Assembly: GCF_001486585.1 (NCBI RefSeq)
Contig: NZ_LN909045.1
Location: 171,368-235,367 of the forward strand
DNA length: 64,000 nucleotides
Source of the DNA: Paenibacillus senegalimassiliensis
Lineage (GTDB): Bacteria > Bacillota > Bacilli > Paenibacillales > Paenibacillaceae
Reading direction: 5' to 3'
The notes under the pieces are model-generated. The model did not search any database, had not been told where the DNA came from, and saw only the letters and a list, made by a program, of their open reading frames with translations. Below are positions 7,999-16,745 of the stretch, piece after piece (the first letter of the stretch is position 1; each line of letters begins with the position of its first letter). The position numbers and the translations under genes are program-made.

Positions 7999-8739
7999 AT
8001 GAAGGTAGAAGTGTGGTCTGATTTTGTGTGCCCCTTCTGTTATATCGGTAAGCGCCGGCTGGAGCAGGCATTGGAGCAATTTGAACATGGCAGCGAGGTG
8101 GAGGTATCCTATCGCAGCTTCCAATTACAGCCGGATGCGAAGAAGAATACCGGATTGACCATGCATCAGGTGCTGGCAGCTAAGTTAGGTGTGCCTTATG
8201 AGCAGGCGAAAGCGATGAATGCTCAGGTTGCTGAGCAGGCCAAGCAGGTGGGACTCGATTATCATATGGATACGATGATTCCAACCAATACGTTTGATGC
8301 CCATCGTCTGGCTTACTATGCCCAGGATCAGGGGAAAATGAAAGAGTTCATGGAGCGTGTCCTGAAGGCTTACTTTACCGATTCGTTAGATATTGGTGAT
8401 CATGCGACATTAGCGCGGCTTGCCGAGGAAGTCGGACTGGATGCCAACGCAGCGCTGGACGTATTATCGTCAGAACAATATAGTCCGGCGATTGCCCTTG
8501 ACCGGGCGGAGGCTAACGCCATAGGTATTAGGGGTGTGCCGTTCTTCGTGGTCGATGACAAATACGCGATTTCCGGGGCGCAGCCAGGCCAAGTGTTCCT
8601 GGAAACGCTGAGCCAGGCCTGGGCAGAGGCCCATCCCAAGTTCATCGAAGTTACGTCTAGTGAAAGCGGTGGAGATGGCGGCTACTGTGCGGACGGCGTT
8701 TGCGAGGTTCCGCTGGCGGGCGAGCAGCAAGATCGATGA
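7999..8739 (+). CDS. DsbA-family oxidoreductase, FrnE-like
   Basis: A 246-residue cytoplasmic protein (no signal peptide) with a thioredoxin fold. The active-site CPFC sits at residues 11-14 (SDFVCPFCYIGKRRLEQ), and the cis-Pro loop is seen in GVPFFVVDDKYAISGAQP. This matches the FrnE/2-hydroxychromene-2-carboxylate isomerase-like branch, used in thiol redox or polyketide-type reactions. A Cys-containing tail (GGYCADGVCEVP) is extra and could bind metal or form a disulfide. The ATG at 7999 follows AGAAGGAGG at good spacing. It is probably controlled by the divergent TetR protein. Confidence 0.87.
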   Translation: MKVEVWSDFVCPFCYIGKRRLEQALEQFEHGSEVEVSYRSFQLQPDAKKNTGLTMHQVLAAKLGVPYEQAKAMNAQVAEQAKQVGLDYHMDTMIPTNTFDAHRLAYYAQDQGKMKEFMERVLKAYFTDSLDIGDHATLARLAEEVGLDANAALDVLSSEQYSPAIALDRAEANAIGIRGVPFFVVDDKYAISGAQPGQVFLETLSQAWAEAHPKFIEVTSSESGGDGGYCADGVCEVPLAGEQQDR

Positions 8740-8765
8740 ATGTAACTCCTTGCTGGGCGCTGGCT

Positions 8766-8957
8766 AATTTAACGGGAAATCCTCCAGTTAATTTTCAGCT
8801 TTTTCGGAATTCCAGACAATTAGCTGGAATTTCTCCATATAATGTTGCTCCTACGGGCCAAAATGGACTGAAAGCACGGATTTATAGGGAGTTTTTCCAG
8901 CTAAACACGGAAAATTGGCCTATTTGAGTAAATTAGCGGGAGAATTTCCCACTAGTG
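8766..8957. repeat. Dispersed nested-hairpin intergenic repeat, copy 2
   Basis: A second copy of the 5836-6022 element. The outer arms are at 8774-8785 and 8939-8950 (one mismatch) and the inner arms at 8821-8841 and 8883-8903. The central perfect palindrome of copy 1 has decayed here. It lies directly downstream of the DsbA-like gene. Confidence 0.8.
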
Positions 8958-8983
8958 GGCAAGGCCGAGCTTCTTCGCCAAGG

Positions 8984-9058
8984 TTATGGTCGTGTGGCAC
9001 CTATTGAGTTATGACCTTATGGCGTCTATTGAGTTATGGCCGTATGGCGGCTAGTGAG
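8984..9058. repeat. Three 25-bp imperfect tandem repeats
   Basis: Three consecutive 25-bp units of pattern TTATGRYCKTRTGGCRYCTA followed by KTGAG. Around them, a longer degenerate unit with GCAGGTCCGGG and AAGGTT recurs to about 9150. The 8958-9402 gap has no convincing gene; it holds only these repeats and a hairpin at 9197. Confidence 0.6.
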
Positions 9059-9196
9059 CAGGTCCGGGGTTTCTTCTCTAAGGTTGTGGCTGTGTGACAA
9101 CCAGCGCTGCAGGTCCGGGCTTCTGCTCTTTTCCCAAGGTTACTCCTGTATAGCCCCAGCCCCACATACTCCAAACCCAATACTAGTTTTCCAATC

Positions 9197-9230
9197 ATCC
9201 CCCTCAACGCTTGACCTGAGGGGGATTTTT
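9197..9230 (+). terminator. Rho-independent terminator-like hairpin
   Basis: Perfect 10-bp arms ATCCCCCTCA (9197-9206) and TGAGGGGGAT (9217-9226) followed by TTTTT. No plus-strand coding gene ends nearby, so it may end the DsbA-like transcript or a small RNA from the repeat-rich gap. Confidence 0.6.
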
Positions 9231-9402
9231 CCTGTGTCCAGCGCATCACATAGTGCGAGTCCGCCACCTTCCATTTTCCCACCATTTTCCCTTCACCAAG
9301 CAACCATCTCGATCTTCTTTCCCAATGTGGTCGTGCGGTTGCGCGCATGCTATTCTGTAATCACTCAACAGCTTAAACCATTAGTCCCAAGGGAGGAAGG
9401 TC

Positions 9403-9750
9403 ATGATGGATCAGGATAGCAGCATGAGTCTGTTGCGGGAGTTCAAGGGTAATCGGAAGCTGCTCAACGCCATTGGTGACGAAACCAGGCAAGCGATTAT
9501 TATAACTCTCATGCAAGGGACGTGGTCGCCGGGGATGAGGGTCGGGGAGATTACAGAACATACCAACTTGTCCCGCCCCGCGGTGTCGCATCAACTGAAA
9601 ATATTGAAAGAGGCCAAGGTCATCAATGTCCGCAAGCAAGGGACGATGAACTTTTATTATCTGGACGCTATCAGCGAGCTAAAGGAGCTTAAAGCTTTGA
9701 TTGAGCATTTTATTAGAGATTGCAAGCAACAAGAAGGAGGGGATCATTAA
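9403..9750 (+). CDS. ArsR-family winged-helix regulator
   Basis: A 115-residue protein with an ArsR-type winged helix: RVGEITEHTNLSRPAVSHQLKILKEAKVI is the recognition region (about residues 45-75), followed by the wing RKQGTMNFYYL. No CXC or similar metal-binding cysteines are present, so metal sensing is unlikely. GGGAGGAAGG precedes the ATG. It ends immediately before a short-chain dehydrogenase, so the two are almost certainly co-transcribed and the regulator probably controls its partner. Confidence 0.88.
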   Translation: MMDQDSSMSLLREFKGNRKLLNAIGDETRQAIIITLMQGTWSPGMRVGEITEHTNLSRPAVSHQLKILKEAKVINVRKQGTMNFYYLDAISELKELKALIEHFIRDCKQQEGGDH

Positions 9751-10542
9751 ATGTACCAAGGGAAAACAGCGCTAATCACCGGAGCGTCCTCCGGCATTGG
9801 AGAATCCTTCGCGCACGAATTGGCTGGCAAAGGCATGAACTTGATTGTAGTCGCTCGCTCGGAAGCGAAGCTGAAGCAACTTGCCCAGACACTCATGGCT
9901 AAGCATAACGTACAAGTCGATGTTGTCGTAGCCGATCTGACTCAGGATCATGCAGCCCATAGCGTCTATGATCAGATCACCCAGTTACAACGCAAGGTGG
10001 ATTTGCTCATCAACAATGCGGGCGTGGCTTCCTATGGCGTCTTTGATAAAATGCCTTTGGAGAAGCAAGAGAATGAGATTAAATTGAACGTGTTGACGGT
10101 GGTTAGCCTGACGCACCTCATTTTGCAAGACATGCTGAAACGCCGTCAGGGGGCTATTATCAACGTAGCTTCAGGCTCCGGGTTTCAACCCACGCCCTTC
10201 ATGGCCGTATATGGCGCAACCAAAGCCTTCATCATCTCTTGGAGCGAATCATTATGGGCAGAAACCAGAAGCCAAGGAATTAGCGTCGTTACTTTATGCC
10301 CTGGCCGAACCGCTACCAATATACAGGAGGTTATGGGAGGGGATACAGGGGCTCCAGGCAAGGATGTACCGCCTGCTCAGGTCGTGCAAACGGGACTACG
10401 CGCGCTGGAGAAAGATAAGATGACGGTGATTGATGGTTTAGGCAACTATTGGGTAGCGCAGCTTGCTCGTTTATTCCCTCGTAAATTCGTTGTCAATCTT
10501 TCCTATCGTATCTTTGGCAAGAACGTCACTCATGGCGTTTAG
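9751..10542 (+). CDS. Short-chain dehydrogenase/reductase (SDR)
   Basis: A 263-residue classical SDR. The cofactor motif TGASSGIG is at residues 10-17, NNAG follows near 90, the catalytic Ser is in NVASGSG and the catalytic pair is YGATK. The C-terminal segment is hydrophobic. It most resembles DltE/YqjQ-like oxidoreductases that act on lipids or ketones; the substrate is unknown. Its start follows AAGAAGGAGG, directly after the ArsR stop codon. Confidence 0.88.
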   Translation: MYQGKTALITGASSGIGESFAHELAGKGMNLIVVARSEAKLKQLAQTLMAKHNVQVDVVVADLTQDHAAHSVYDQITQLQRKVDLLINNAGVASYGVFDKMPLEKQENEIKLNVLTVVSLTHLILQDMLKRRQGAIINVASGSGFQPTPFMAVYGATKAFIISWSESLWAETRSQGISVVTLCPGRTATNIQEVMGGDTGAPGKDVPPAQVVQTGLRALEKDKMTVIDGLGNYWVAQLARLFPRKFVVNLSYRIFGKNVTHGV

Positions 10543-10584
10543 CGGATAATCTAATTCAGGAGACTCCTGATTACTCATATAAGA

Positions 10585-10617
10585 AGAGAACGTGAACTCG
10601 GCGTTCTCTTTTTTTCT
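10585..10617 (+). terminator. Rho-independent terminator
   Basis: Arms AGAGAACG (10585-10592) and CGTTCTCT (10602-10609) with a 9-nt loop and a following T-run. It ends the ArsR-SDR transcript. Confidence 0.8.
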
Positions 10618-10733
10618 TTACAATGTTTTCATGGTTTTAACATATATGCTGTCTTGCTCTAATACTTAGCACCTAACATGGAATAGGCATGGTTAGATGA
10701 TGCTAAAAAATACCTTTGCGAAGGAGACTCGGG

Positions 10734-12491
10734 ATGATGAGTATGAAGAATGTAAAGACCAAAATAGCAGGTTTACTATTAGGTGCAATGCTGATTGCTC
10801 CAGTATCTGCCGGGAATGCCTTTGCGCAGGAAGTTGCAGCTAACAAGTGGGTTCTGGCCACCTCAACCTCTACGGTAAACAAGCCAGCAGTAGCTCCTCA
10901 CGTCAAGAATAATGCGCCTAATCGCATCGTAGCTACCTTTAATGGGGATACACGGACGCAAATGGGCTTTAACTGGTATACCTCGGATCAATTTCAAGAT
11001 GCTTATGTATGGGTAAGTGAATCAAATACGATGGCTGAACCTGTCGCTTTCAAAGCTACGGCTAAAGTCGTGGAGGCTCATTACATAGAGCGGGACAAGA
11101 ACGGATTTCTGATCTTTGCCAAGGTAAAAACGGATGAAAATAAGAAGCAATCGATTGTGGGCTATTTTACGGATGAAGGTACGGTCGGAGAAAGCTTCAA
11201 CCCGAGCAAGGAGCTTGGTGAAGATTCAGACCTTTCCTCCAAGGTGCAAGTGCAGAAGGTGAAGGAAGCCTCTTACAAAGCACTGGCAACAGGGTTAAAG
11301 CCAAATACCCAATACTACTATCAGGTCGGGTCGGACAAGGGGCAAAAAAGCGCAGTAGGGCAGTTCAAGACATCTGGCTCATCCGGGGATTCCTTCAAGT
11401 TCATCCATTATACGGATACACAAAATGCGTACTGGAACGAGCATGCGAGAAATGAAGCAGCCTATGGGGCAAGTACACTCGAAAAGGCGCTGGAAACAGC
11501 AGGAGATGCCAACTTTGTCGTTCATACTGGCGATGTTGTAGAAATTGCTGAGGTGGAGGACGAATGGGTTGATTTGTTCAGCCAATCCCAAAGTTCTTTG
11601 TTAATGGGGCCGTTAGCTCCTGCCTCTGGCAATCATGATGAGGCGGCGCTGACTAGTGGTGAGAAATTTCTGGATTCCTTCAACAATCATTTCAATGTAC
11701 CAGCAGCGCAGGGGAAAATTGATGGTGGCTCTTATTATTCCTATGATTACAACGGCGTTCATTTCGTTGTCGCTAACACCAATGATAATAAAAATGAAGA
11801 GAAGAAGGCGCTTGGCAAGGAACAAATGGACTGGATTAGACAGGACGTAGAGCAAGCGAGGAAGAATGGTGCAAAATGGGTTGTGCTGCAATACCACAAG
11901 CCTCTGTTCTCCAAGTCATATCATTCCCTATCCGATGAAGACGTCCAAAATGTCAGAGACGATTTTATGAAGCTGATCGATGATCTGGACATTGATGTGG
12001 CCATGCAAGGACATGATCATGTGATGTCGGTAACGAAATCCTTAAAATATGCTCCTAAATCGGAGAGCTTTGCCAATGCCCAAATCGATTATGCGAACAT
12101 GATAACGGGAGCAGATCAGGTCGAATATTATGAGAATCCGCAGGGGACGGTCTTTATTTTACCGAACACAGGCGGGACAAAGGCTTATGATGATATCTAT
12201 GGCAAGTCCTTGGAGCATATCAAGCAAGTCAGACCTAAGCTGAGCTGGTTAACTCAAGAGAATCTGGATCATTACAACTCGTTGTTTGCCTTTGGCAACC
12301 AGCCACAGAAGAGTGAGAAGTTCACCAAGTCTCATTCTAATAACAGAGATTCGTCCCAACAGAACTTCGCCGTTTACGAATTTAATGATAATGAACTCAC
12401 CGTTAAGGTGTATCAGGTATATGGCGATTTGTCCAAGTACGAGTCAAGACAAGTCAAGCTGGTCCATGAGTTTGGCATTCAGAAGAATTAA
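10734..12491 (+). CDS. Secreted purple acid phosphatase-like metallophosphoesterase
   Basis: A 585-residue exported protein. The N-terminal signal peptide (KNVKTKIAGLLLGAMLIAPV to a site near AFA-QE) is followed by a purple-acid-phosphatase N-terminal fibronectin-like domain (about 60-220). A calcineurin-type metallophosphatase domain comes next (about 225-470). Metal ligand motifs seen are YTDTQ (Gln where many family members have His), GDVVE, GNHDE, QYHKP and GHDH. It would hydrolyse phosphate esters outside the cell. The ATG at 10734 follows GAAGGAGA. It is a single gene between terminators. Upstream (10618-10645) there are weak TTNACA-like repeats that might be a Pho box; this is not convincing. 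Confidence 0.85.
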   Translation: MMSMKNVKTKIAGLLLGAMLIAPVSAGNAFAQEVAANKWVLATSTSTVNKPAVAPHVKNNAPNRIVATFNGDTRTQMGFNWYTSDQFQDAYVWVSESNTMAEPVAFKATAKVVEAHYIERDKNGFLIFAKVKTDENKKQSIVGYFTDEGTVGESFNPSKELGEDSDLSSKVQVQKVKEASYKALATGLKPNTQYYYQVGSDKGQKSAVGQFKTSGSSGDSFKFIHYTDTQNAYWNEHARNEAAYGASTLEKALETAGDANFVVHTGDVVEIAEVEDEWVDLFSQSQSSLLMGPLAPASGNHDEAALTSGEKFLDSFNNHFNVPAAQGKIDGGSYYSYDYNGVHFVVANTNDNKNEEKKALGKEQMDWIRQDVEQARKNGAKWVVLQYHKPLFSKSYHSLSDEDVQNVRDDFMKLIDDLDIDVAMQGHDHVMSVTKSLKYAPKSESFANAQIDYANMITGADQVEYYENPQGTVFILPNTGGTKAYDDIYGKSLEHIKQVRPKLSWLTQENLDHYNSLFAFGNQPQKSEKFTKSHSNNRDSSQQNFAVYEFNDNELTVKVYQVYGDLSKYESRQVKLVHEFGIQKN

Positions 12492-12522
12492 TTTCAGCAG
12501 CTAGCACCTTTCCGAGGGAATT

Positions 12523-12552
12523 TTGTTATTCGCCCACCAAAATAGCTATAAT
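12523..12552 (+). promoter_or_regulatory. Predicted sigma-A promoter for the SDR gene
   Basis: TTGTTA at 12523-12528 and a perfect TATAAT at 12547-12552, 18 bp apart, about 35 bp upstream of the predicted start of the next gene. Confidence 0.5.
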
Positions 12553-12585
12553 AAACTTAACTATTGATGGAAAGGGCTGGATACC

Positions 12586-13389
12586 ATTAAACTACGGGAT
12601 AAAGTGATTGTCGTTACGGGTGCGGGCGGCGGAATTGGAAGACAATTGGTGCTGAACCTGCTGGGCAGAGGGGCACGTGTGGCCGCTGTCGATATTAGCA
12701 AGGAAGCTCTGGAGGGAACTGTTCAAGCGGCGGGCAGCCACAGCAGTAAGCTGTCCATCCATACGTTGAATTTAACGGAGCGGGAAGCGGTTGAGGCCCT
12801 GCCCGAACAGGTGATCGAGCGCCACGGGCAAGTGGATGGCATCCTGAATAATGCTGGGATTATCCACCCGTTCATCCATGTGAATGATCTTGATTACGAC
12901 AAGATTAAGCAGGTCATGGATATTAATTTTTACGGGACGCTCTATATGGTGAAGACCTTTCTTCCGCATTTGCTGGCAAGACCGGCTGCGCATATCTGTA
13001 ACGTGTCAAGCATGGGGGGATTCCTTCCGGTTCCCGGTCAGACGATTTACGGAGCATCCAAGGCTGCGGTGAAGCTGCTGACTGAAGGGTTACAGGCAGA
13101 GCTTAAGGATACGAATGTGAAGGTCACGGTCGTTTTCCCTGGTGGGGTAAGCACCAATATTATGAAGAACTCCGGCATCGACAATATGGACAACACAGAA
13201 GCTAGCCAGGAGCAGTTGGCCCAATTGCTAACCCCCGAACAAGCCGCCGAAATTATCGTGAGCGGGATGGAAAACGATAAAGTACGTATTTACGCAGGCA
13301 AAGACTCCCGAATCATGGACAAAATATATCGGCTCAGCCCGGCGAAAGCCACCAACCTGATTGCTGATAAAATGAAGGACCTCGTCTAA
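12586..13389 (+). CDS. Short-chain dehydrogenase/reductase with likely ATT start
   Basis: An SDR of about 267 residues: TGAGGGIG cofactor motif, NNAG, catalytic Ser in NVSSMGG and YGASK. The first conventional start, GTG at 12604, leaves only VIVVTG before the cofactor loop and has no ribosome binding site. In-frame codons upstream encode IKLRDKVIVVTG, a typical SDR beginning, starting at an ATT at 12586 with GAAAGGG about nine bases upstream. A near-cognate ATT start is therefore proposed; GTG is the alternative. The reaction is unknown. A terminator follows. Confidence 0.8.
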   Translation: MKLRDKVIVVTGAGGGIGRQLVLNLLGRGARVAAVDISKEALEGTVQAAGSHSSKLSIHTLNLTEREAVEALPEQVIERHGQVDGILNNAGIIHPFIHVNDLDYDKIKQVMDINFYGTLYMVKTFLPHLLARPAAHICNVSSMGGFLPVPGQTIYGASKAAVKLLTEGLQAELKDTNVKVTVVFPGGVSTNIMKNSGIDNMDNTEASQEQLAQLLTPEQAAEIIVSGMENDKVRIYAGKDSRIMDKIYRLSPAKATNLIADKMKDLV

Positions 13390-13466
13390 GAGGGGAATGC
13401 AGATGGTTAGCGTCTAACGCTAAGATAAACCGAACATTACGTATTACGTATAAGATGAAATGAAGA

Positions 13467-13500
13467 AAGAGAACGCCTGCTGGGGCGCTCTCTTTTTTTT
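13467..13500 (+). terminator. Rho-independent terminator
   Basis: Arms 13467-13477 and 13484-13494 (AGAGAACGCC with GGCGCTCTCT, one mismatch) and an eight-base T-run. The following 13501-13871 is AT-rich and shows no convincing gene. Confidence 0.75.
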
Positions 13501-13871
13501 GCTTTTTGGCTTTAGCATGTTGAGTACGTGAACCAAGTGAAACAAAAAACACCGCTATGTGGTTGAGGGAGTGAGGCTTGACCACTAAGACGAAGATAAT
13601 GAGATAAAATATAACATACATAGTTAATTATAATAACAAAAAGAATCATATATGCACTAAATTTTATCTTTAATCGGAAAATTCAATTGACGACCCCTAA
13701 GTTGATGTGTATAATTTGACTCAATAACATTCTATCTAATCAACTTGATGAAAAATAAACTATTTAATGTTACTTATTATTACATCTATAGTTAACTACC
13801 TTTATTTCTTTGCACACACTCACCCTGATTTACTCCAGATCAATTATGTGTATAGGAAATAAAGTTTTTTT

Positions 13872-13907
13872 ACACCATTTCATCTAGTGCATTAGATGAA
13901 ATGGTGT
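13872..13907. promoter_or_regulatory. Perfect 15-bp inverted repeat before the importer cluster
   Basis: ACACCATTTCATCTA (13872-13886) and its exact complement (13893-13907) flank a 6-nt loop, ending 43 bp before the first gene of the cluster. No T-run follows on the plus strand, so it is more likely an operator or mRNA structure than a terminator. The TetR-type regulator at the far end of the cluster is a possible ligand. Confidence 0.6.
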
Positions 13908-13950
13908 GCTGATAGCAATGATGAGCCAGATAACGGGAGGGGAGAAGGAG

Positions 13951-15510
13951 ATGGATAAGGAGAACAGTACGTTAAGTTTACAAAACATTTCCAAAACTTT
14001 TGGAGGAACCCAGGCTTTGAAATCTGTAAGTCTGACCATTGGCATGGGAGAGATTCATGGATTGCTTGGTCAAAATGGCTGCGGCAAATCTACGCTTATT
14101 AAAATTCTGGCAGGCTATCATGAACCCGATTCCGGGGGAGAGATGTGGATTAATGGTGTTAAGGTCAAACTACCGCTACAGCCGGGTGAGTTCGCCCAGT
14201 ATGGCATCAGCTTTGTGCATCAGGATTTGGGCCTGATTCCTGAATTTACAGTCCTTGAGAACTTGATGGCCAGTAAGCTGGCTATGTCACAAAGGCTGTA
14301 TATTCCCTGGCAAAGGGAAAGGCTACATGCCAGGCAAATTCTCCGGCAATACAAGGTGAGTATAGATATAGATGCCGAGGTTGCTTCGCTTGGTCCTGTA
14401 GAGAAGGCGATGCTGGCCATTGTCAGAGCTGTTGAGGATATCAAAAATAATCCAAAGGCAAAGGAATTACATACAGGCTTGCTGGTTCTGGATGAGCCTA
14501 CCGTGTTTTTGCCTAAGGAAGAAGTGAATCTGTTATTCCGGCTTGTCCGCGAGGTAGTAGCTGATGGGTATAGTGTGCTGTTTGTCTCTCACGATATTGA
14601 CGAGGTGCTGGAGTTGACCGATGCCTTCACCGTGTTCAGGGACGGACGAAACGTGGGAACGGCGAGCACAAGCGAGCACAGCAAGTCGACCATTGTTGAA
14701 ATGATTCTGGGAGAAAAGCTGAATGTCTATGAGATGAACCACAGGAGCAAAGTCTCTGAGCAAGCGGAGGAACGGATTTATTTTCATCGCGTAAAAGGGC
14801 AATTGGTTCAGACGGAAAGCTTTGACGTAGCGAAGGGGGAGGTTCTTGGGATTACAGGACTGGTCGGATCAGGATTTGAGGAGATTCCCTACCTCCTGTT
14901 CGGTGTGCTGGATCGCCAGTCTGGGGAGATGATCCTTGGGCAACAGACGATAGATTTGTCCAAATTCAGTCCATCTCAGGCGGTGGCTCAGCGGATGGCC
15001 TTAATTCCTGCGGATCGCCCCAATGCTGGCGGGATTGGCGAACTGCTCACCGAGGACAATCTAATGATGCTGGTCATGGATGCTTATAACCCTCATTTCT
15101 TGCAGAAGAAAAAAATGCAGCAAGTCGCAAGCAGTCTGGTGAACGATTATCAGGTTCATCCACGTAATCCTAAAATCCATTTCTCCCAGTTATCTGGCGG
15201 AAATCAGCAGAAAATCATTTTAGCCAAATGGCTGCAAAATAGCCCCGAACTGCTGATCTTGCACGAGCCAACCCAGGGCGTGGATATTGGAGCCAGACAG
15301 CAGCTCTATCATCAAATTGACCAGGCTGCCAAGGCAGGAATGGCCGTGATATGCTGCTCCTCGGATTATGAGCAACTGGAGCAAATTTGCAGCCGTGTGC
15401 TGGTCTTCTCCAACGGGCGTATTACTCGTGAATTAACCGGAGCGGACATGAATAAGGAGCATATTCTGAAAAGCTGCTACGGTGCCTTCGACAATAGTAT
15501 TTCTGTATAA
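13951..15510 (+). CDS. Sugar-type ABC importer ATPase with two nucleotide-binding domains (RbsA/MglA-like)
   Basis: A 519-residue protein with two fused ATPase domains. The first has Walker A GQNGCGKST and Walker B LLVLDEPT. The second has a degenerate Walker A region (GLVGSGFEE), but retains the signature LSGGNQQK and the Walker B-like LLILHEPTQG, as is usual in RbsA/MglA proteins. It energises uptake by the lipoprotein and permease encoded downstream. The ATG at 13951 follows GGAGAAGGAG; the longer frame from 13906 is not supported. In this cluster the ligand may be a cyclic amide or nucleoside-like compound rather than a sugar. Confidence 0.9.
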   Translation: MDKENSTLSLQNISKTFGGTQALKSVSLTIGMGEIHGLLGQNGCGKSTLIKILAGYHEPDSGGEMWINGVKVKLPLQPGEFAQYGISFVHQDLGLIPEFTVLENLMASKLAMSQRLYIPWQRERLHARQILRQYKVSIDIDAEVASLGPVEKAMLAIVRAVEDIKNNPKAKELHTGLLVLDEPTVFLPKEEVNLLFRLVREVVADGYSVLFVSHDIDEVLELTDAFTVFRDGRNVGTASTSEHSKSTIVEMILGEKLNVYEMNHRSKVSEQAEERIYFHRVKGQLVQTESFDVAKGEVLGITGLVGSGFEEIPYLLFGVLDRQSGEMILGQQTIDLSKFSPSQAVAQRMALIPADRPNAGGIGELLTEDNLMMLVMDAYNPHFLQKKKMQQVASSLVNDYQVHPRNPKIHFSQLSGGNQQKIILAKWLQNSPELLILHEPTQGVDIGARQQLYHQIDQAAKAGMAVICCSSDYEQLEQICSRVLVFSNGRITRELTGADMNKEHILKSCYGAFDNSISV

Positions 15511-15557
15511 GTTGCATATACAAAACAAGCTTTATGGATAAAGGAGGAGAGTGTTCA

Positions 15558-16730
15558 ATGAAAAAATGGGTGATGGCGTGCATGATGATGTTGTTGGTGT
15601 TGTCAGGATGTTCGACGAGCAGTAATCAGACCAGTACAGGAACAGGAGAAGCAGACAACTTGGCTGTCTCCACCAATGACGGTTCTGTCCCTGCCGGGGG
15701 CGATGAAATTGATCTCACAGCGATTAAAGACAGGATGGAAAAGTTGGCCGACAAGCCTGAATTTCAGTTTGAGGCAGAATCCTTTGATGCCAGAGGCTTG
15801 CTGCAAGGGAAAAAGGTGCTATCCATTCCGACGAATAGCGCCATTCCCTACTCTCAGATTCTGAGCTCCGCCCAAGGGGATGTCGCGAAGGAAATTGGGC
15901 TTGAGGTGTTCACTTGGGAAAATCAAGGTAATATCGTTGAGTACACTCAAGGAATAGAGCAGGCCATCAATGCCCGATATGACTTGATTGACTTGTCCGG
16001 GGTTGACCCCAAGAGTCTGACGGCGCAAATCGCTATGGCCAAGGAAGCCGGAATCCCTACAATCACTACACATGTAACCGGAAATGGTGAAGTGCTTGAT
16101 TCGGTGGATTATTCTGCTCCACAGGATTTTGCTATGGCTGCCAATCTGCTGGTGGACTGGACAATTCTCAAGGGAGGGCAGGATGTGAATGTGCTGGTGA
16201 TTAAAGAGAGCGATCTGGGCTGTTCCATTACGATGACGGATGCGATGCAACAGGAATTCGCTACCTATGCTCCCAATGCCAAGGTGAAGTATCTCGATGT
16301 TCCAATCAGCGATTGGGCTACCAAAATGCAGTCTGAAGTGCAAAATGCCCTGATTGCTGATCCTGATATTGATTACGTTATAGCCATATATGATAGCATG
16401 CTGCAATATATCGTACCTGCTATTGATATTACCGGAAAGTCAGACAGCGTGAAGGCCATTGGCTTCAATGGTACACCGTTTGTACTGGATTATGTACGTG
16501 AAGGTAAGGTGGAGATGGTCGTGGGAGAGAGCATTGAATGGCTGGCTTATGGCTACCTGGATTATGCGATGCGCGTCATGGCAGGGCTTGAAGTACCTGC
16601 TGACGAGAACTTCCAATTCTATATCTGGACGAAGGATAACGTTGAAGAAGCTGGAGTTCCGGCAGAAGCCACCAAGGGTTATGGAGATAGCTATATTAAG
16701 GGCTACCGGGCACTATGGCAGCTTGACTAG
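15558..16730 (+). CDS. Substrate-binding lipoprotein of the ABC importer (periplasmic-binding-protein 4 type)
   Basis: A 390-residue lipoprotein. The signal peptide ends in the lipobox VLSGC with Cys at about residue 18, followed by a Ser/Thr/Gly-rich linker. The rest shows the ribose/galactose-binding-protein fold, with the DLIDLSGVDPKSLTAQIAMAK segment and a GFNGTP hinge region. It would be anchored outside the membrane and pass ligand to the permease at 17937. AAGGAGGAG precedes the ATG. The enzymes encoded around it suggest a hydantoin-like or other cyclic amide ligand, which is inference. Confidence 0.88.
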   Translation: MKKWVMACMMMLLVLSGCSTSSNQTSTGTGEADNLAVSTNDGSVPAGGDEIDLTAIKDRMEKLADKPEFQFEAESFDARGLLQGKKVLSIPTNSAIPYSQILSSAQGDVAKEIGLEVFTWENQGNIVEYTQGIEQAINARYDLIDLSGVDPKSLTAQIAMAKEAGIPTITTHVTGNGEVLDSVDYSAPQDFAMAANLLVDWTILKGGQDVNVLVIKESDLGCSITMTDAMQQEFATYAPNAKVKYLDVPISDWATKMQSEVQNALIADPDIDYVIAIYDSMLQYIVPAIDITGKSDSVKAIGFNGTPFVLDYVREGKVEMVVGESIEWLAYGYLDYAMRVMAGLEVPADENFQFYIWTKDNVEEAGVPAEATKGYGDSYIKGYRALWQLD

Positions 16731-16745
16731 GGGGGAGGACGCCAG

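Noticed and set aside
9034..9419. Overlapping ORFs on both strands in the repeat-rich gap
   Set aside because: They cross tandem repeats and a terminator hairpin, with no family resemblance.
10618..10645. Pho box before the phosphatase gene
   Set aside because: Only one clear TTTACA; the other repeats match too poorly to call.
13334..13621. 95-codon minus-strand ORF over the terminator after the SDR
   Set aside because: Overlaps the SDR gene and a terminator; no signal or family.
15819..16406. Antisense ORF of 195 codons within the binding-protein gene
   Set aside because: A shadow of the lipoprotein gene; low-complexity translation and no ribosome binding site.
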